The notes beneath the pieces are model-generated. The model ran no database searches, was not told the DNA's origin, and worked only from the letters and a program-made list of their open reading frames with translations. The position numbers and the translations under genes were made by a program. Positions 61,915 through 64,000 of a DNA stretch of 64,000 nucleotides are shown here, piece by piece (within the stretch, counting starts at the first letter, position 1; each line of letters begins with the position of its first letter). The stretch comes from Streptomyces sp. NBC_00576 (GTDB lineage Bacteria > Actinomycetota > Actinomycetes > Streptomycetales > Streptomycetaceae), in contig NZ_CP107780.1 in assembly GCF_036345175.1 (NCBI RefSeq), positions 7,812,001-7,876,000 of the forward strand, given 5' to 3'.

Positions 61915-62988
61915 TCAGCCCTTGACCGGCTTGCCGCGGCCCCAGCCCCAGGCGAGGCGGTCGGCGCCGGACTGGTTGGTGGTGGCCAGCCAGGGGCGGT
62001 CGGTGGTGCCCGTCAGGGTCTGGATCGAGTACATGTCGTCCGTGCGCAGGCCGGGCCAGTAGACGGAGCCCATCTTCAGCTTGCGGAAGGTGTCGGTGAC
62101 GGCCTGCATGTAGTTGATGAAGTTGTTGTCGGGGGTCTTCTTGTTGTAGTCGAAGCCCGTGGTCATGAAGGCCCCGAACTCGTCCGCGACGGTCCGGTTG
62201 GCGCAGTCACCGATGCGTACCTTCAGGTCGGCCACCCACTGGTCGTAGGTCGCGTACTCCTTCCAGAAGCCGTAGTGGTGCAGCGACAGGTACGTGCCCT
62301 TCAGGCGCGGGTCGGCGCAGACGGACGTGACGTGGTCGTTGTAGCCGGCGCCGCTGACGAACACCTGGCCCCGCGCAACGGACTTGTACTTCGCGAGCCA
62401 CTTCGCCGCGATGTCGGCCCACTCGGTGTCGGTGTAGCCGTGCGGCTCGTTCATCGGCTCGAAGTAGACGTGCTTGTCGTTCTTGTACGCCTTGACGACC
62501 CTGTCCCACATGGGCCAGTAGGTGGCCGTGTCGTCGATGAAGCCGTCCTTCTGGGCGCCGGTGCCCTCCCAGTAGGAAAGGATCACCTTGAAGCCCTTGT
62601 CGGACGCCGCGTCGACGACCGCGCGGTACGACTTCCAGTAGGAGCCGTTGACCGTGTACGGGTTGATCGGCAGCCGCACGGTGTTGGCACCGAGGTTCGC
62701 GCGGAACGCCGAGATGATCCGGCTCGACTTGGCGTAGGTCCGGGCGTAGTTGTCGGACGTCGACAGGCCGGAGAGGTGGAGCAGGTCGTCGGCGAAGTTG
62801 TCGCGCGGGTCGGCCCAGTTGACGCCCTTGAACTGGGTCGTGTCCTTGCTCGGCGCGCCGTGGGCGGGAGTGGAGGCGGAGGCGGGACTCGCGGCGACCG
62901 CCGTACCGCTGGTCGCGGCGAGCGCGAGCGCCACGAGGGCGGCGCGCAGCCGGGGAGATGGGCGGGTGCCGCCGAGGACGTTGCGCAT
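61915..62988 (-). CDS. Secreted GH5 glycoside hydrolase, single-domain paralogue
   Basis: A 357-residue exported enzyme without a carbohydrate-binding module. The signal peptide (LRAALVALALAATSGTAVAA) precedes a GH5 barrel with FKGVNWADPRDNF, Glu181 in FEPMNEPHG (acid/base) and Glu270 in VADEFGAF (nucleophile). It aligns across the barrel with the enzyme at 13132-14616 but lacks its ricin domain. ATG 62988 is preferred because AAGGGCAAGTT precedes it; ATG 63006 is the alternative. A TTACGTAA-centred palindrome lies about 41 bases upstream, and a LacI gene is divergent beyond it. Confidence 0.87.
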   Translation of the reverse strand: MRNVLGGTRPSPRLRAALVALALAATSGTAVAASPASASTPAHGAPSKDTTQFKGVNWADPRDNFADDLLHLSGLSTSDNYARTYAKSSRIISAFRANLGANTVRLPINPYTVNGSYWKSYRAVVDAASDKGFKVILSYWEGTGAQKDGFIDDTATYWPMWDRVVKAYKNDKHVYFEPMNEPHGYTDTEWADIAAKWLAKYKSVARGQVFVSGAGYNDHVTSVCADPRLKGTYLSLHHYGFWKEYATYDQWVADLKVRIGDCANRTVADEFGAFMTTGFDYNKKTPDNNFINYMQAVTDTFRKLKMGSVYWPGLRTDDMYSIQTLTGTTDRPWLATTNQSGADRLAWGWGRGKPVKG

Positions 62989-63028
62989 CAACTTGCCCTT
63001 TCGCATGCCGGACAGGGTCCGATGGGGG

Positions 63029-63050
63029 GCGATGTTTACGTAAACATCGC
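63029..63050. promoter_or_regulatory. 22-base perfect palindrome, candidate LacI operator of GH5 gene 2
   Basis: GCGATGTTTAC and its exact complement meet at TAC-GTA. It sits between the GH5 gene and the divergent LacI gene and shares its core with the site at 12998-13025. Confidence 0.65.
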
Positions 63051-63253
63051 GGCGCCGGAATCGTGGCACCCACCACAGAGATCGTCAAGGTTTCCGACGC
63101 GTAACACGTCCGCCGGACGGAACGAGTGGCGACATGCCGAACGTGACAGGGCCCGGCAGCGGGCGGCGGAGCGGCACCGCCAGTTCGGACAGCGTCTGGC
63201 CGAAAGGCAACGTTCCTTTCCGGCAGGGTATTTGACGCCCGTAGACTCACCCG

Positions 63254-64000
63254 GTGACAAAGGTGACACGGGACGACGTCGCCAGACTCGCCGGAACTTC
63301 CAGCGCGGTTGTCAGTTACGTCGTCAACAATGGCCCCCGGCCCGTCTCCGCGGAGAAACGCAGACGCGTTCTCGAAGCCGTCAGGGAACTCGGTTACCGG
63401 CCCGACCGGGTGGCCCAGGCCATGGCCAGTCGCCGTACGGACCTGCTGGGGCTGATCGTTCCGGACGCCCGTCAGCCATTCTTCGGGGAAATCATCCACG
63501 CGTTGGAACGTGCCGCCGCCGACCGGGGAAAAATGGTGCTCGTCGGTAACTCCGATTACCAGGAGGAGCGCGAAATCCATTACCTGCACGCCTTTTTGGG
63601 GATGCGGGTGTCGGCACTGATCCTGGTCAGTCTGGGGATCGGCGACCGGATCGCCGCGGAGCTCGACGGCATGGACACCAGGGTCGTGCTGATGCACGAA
63701 CGGTCCGCGTCGGTACGGAAGTTCGCCGTGGTCACGGACGACATCGAGGGCGCCAGGATCGCCACCCGGCATCTCCTCCAGCACGGACACACCGCCGTGG
63801 CCTGCCTCGGCGGACCCGAGTCGGCTCCCCTGGCCGGGGATCCCGTCGCCGACCATGTCGAGGGCTGGCGCAAGGCGATGGCGGACGCCGGCCACTCCAC
63901 CGAGGGGCTCCTCTTCCGCGCCCCCTACAACCGGTATGACACCTACGGCGCCGCCCTGCGCCTGCTCGCCGCCCCCGACCGGCCGACCGCCGTGTTCTGC
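63254..64000 (+). CDS. LacI family transcriptional regulator (cut by the window end)
   Basis: The GTG at 63254 opens a frame that stays open to position 64000 (249 codons). It encodes VTRDDVARLAGTSSAVVSYV (helix-turn-helix), hinge PDRVAQAMASRRTDLLGLIV and most of a sugar-binding domain (QPFFGEIIHALERAA, then VVTDDIEGARIATRHLL). The C-terminal third lies outside. It is divergent from the second GH5 gene, with the 22-base palindrome between, so it is the likely local regulator. Confidence 0.9.
   Translation, partial: MTKVTRDDVARLAGTSSAVVSYVVNNGPRPVSAEKRRRVLEAVRELGYRPDRVAQAMASRRTDLLGLIVPDARQPFFGEIIHALERAAADRGKMVLVGNSDYQEEREIHYLHAFLGMRVSALILVSLGIGDRIAAELDGMDTRVVLMHERSASVRKFAVVTDDIEGARIATRHLLQHGHTAVACLGGPESAPLAGDPVADHVEGWRKAMADAGHSTEGLLFRAPYNRYDTYGAALRLLAAPDRPTAVFC

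Overview
The window reads as a high-GC actinobacterial chromosome, almost certainly Streptomyces. The signs are third-position G/C codon use, frequent GTG starts, Tat and lipoprotein signals, several LacI-controlled secreted glycoside hydrolases with CBM13/CBM42 modules, an F420-type PPOX protein, an SCO6745-family protein and a PUFA-synthase-like megasynthase. No rRNA, tRNA, CRISPR array or intact insertion sequence was seen. The mix of decayed genes, regulators and secreted enzymes suggests an accessory chromosome arm (inference).

Layout. 1-3.4 kb: an LtrA-like membrane-protein fragment and a broken luciferase-like monooxygenase gene lie behind an MFS transporter with a divergent TetR regulator. 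3.8-4.5 kb: a lipoprotein. 5.1-8.8 kb: a GH27 alpha-galactosidase and its divergent LacI regulator, with paired operators between them. 8.9-12.9 kb: a radical SAM protein, a small VOC/SnoaL/PPOX redox group next to a MarR regulator, and a truncated LuxR regulator. 13.1-21.3 kb: a plant-polysaccharide group (GH5-CBM13, LacI, GH43-CBM42, GH78 rhamnosidase). 21.5-25.3 kb: a small membrane protein and a reductase/SRPBCC/quinone-oxidoreductase group opposite a LysR regulator. 25.4-28.3 kb: a MerR regulon in which three near-identical operators precede a DJ-1/PfpI protein, the MerR gene itself and a quinone oxidoreductase.

28.9-50.7 kb: the centrepiece, a roughly 22-kb one-direction gene set: acyl-CoA dehydrogenase, SCO6745-family protein, SnoaL-like protein, PfaD-type enoyl reductase, PfaA-type KS-AT-ACP-ACP-KR-DH megasynthase, PfaC/PfaB-type KS-CLF-AT-DH-DH megasynthase, a phenylacetate-CoA-ligase-like enzyme and a ThiF-nitroreductase fusion (Rv1355c/MoeY-like). 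It looks like a secondary lipid or polyene pathway built on PUFA-synthase chemistry. The FabA-type dehydratases would set double bonds, PfaD would reduce selected enoyl groups, and the last two enzymes would activate or tailor the product. The product is not known to me.

50.8-55.4 kb: a DUF4232-like lipoprotein, then an apparent catabolic operon (cupin dioxygenase, zinc alcohol dehydrogenase, SDR, AraC regulator). 55.5-60 kb: a cell-wall group (M15 carboxypeptidase, two paralogous small secreted cysteine proteins, GH25 muramidase, expansin-like protein). 60-64 kb: an LLM-class oxidoreductase, a small secreted protein, a second GH5 enzyme and a LacI regulator cut by the window end. The two GH5 genes share a TTACGTAA-centred palindrome upstream.
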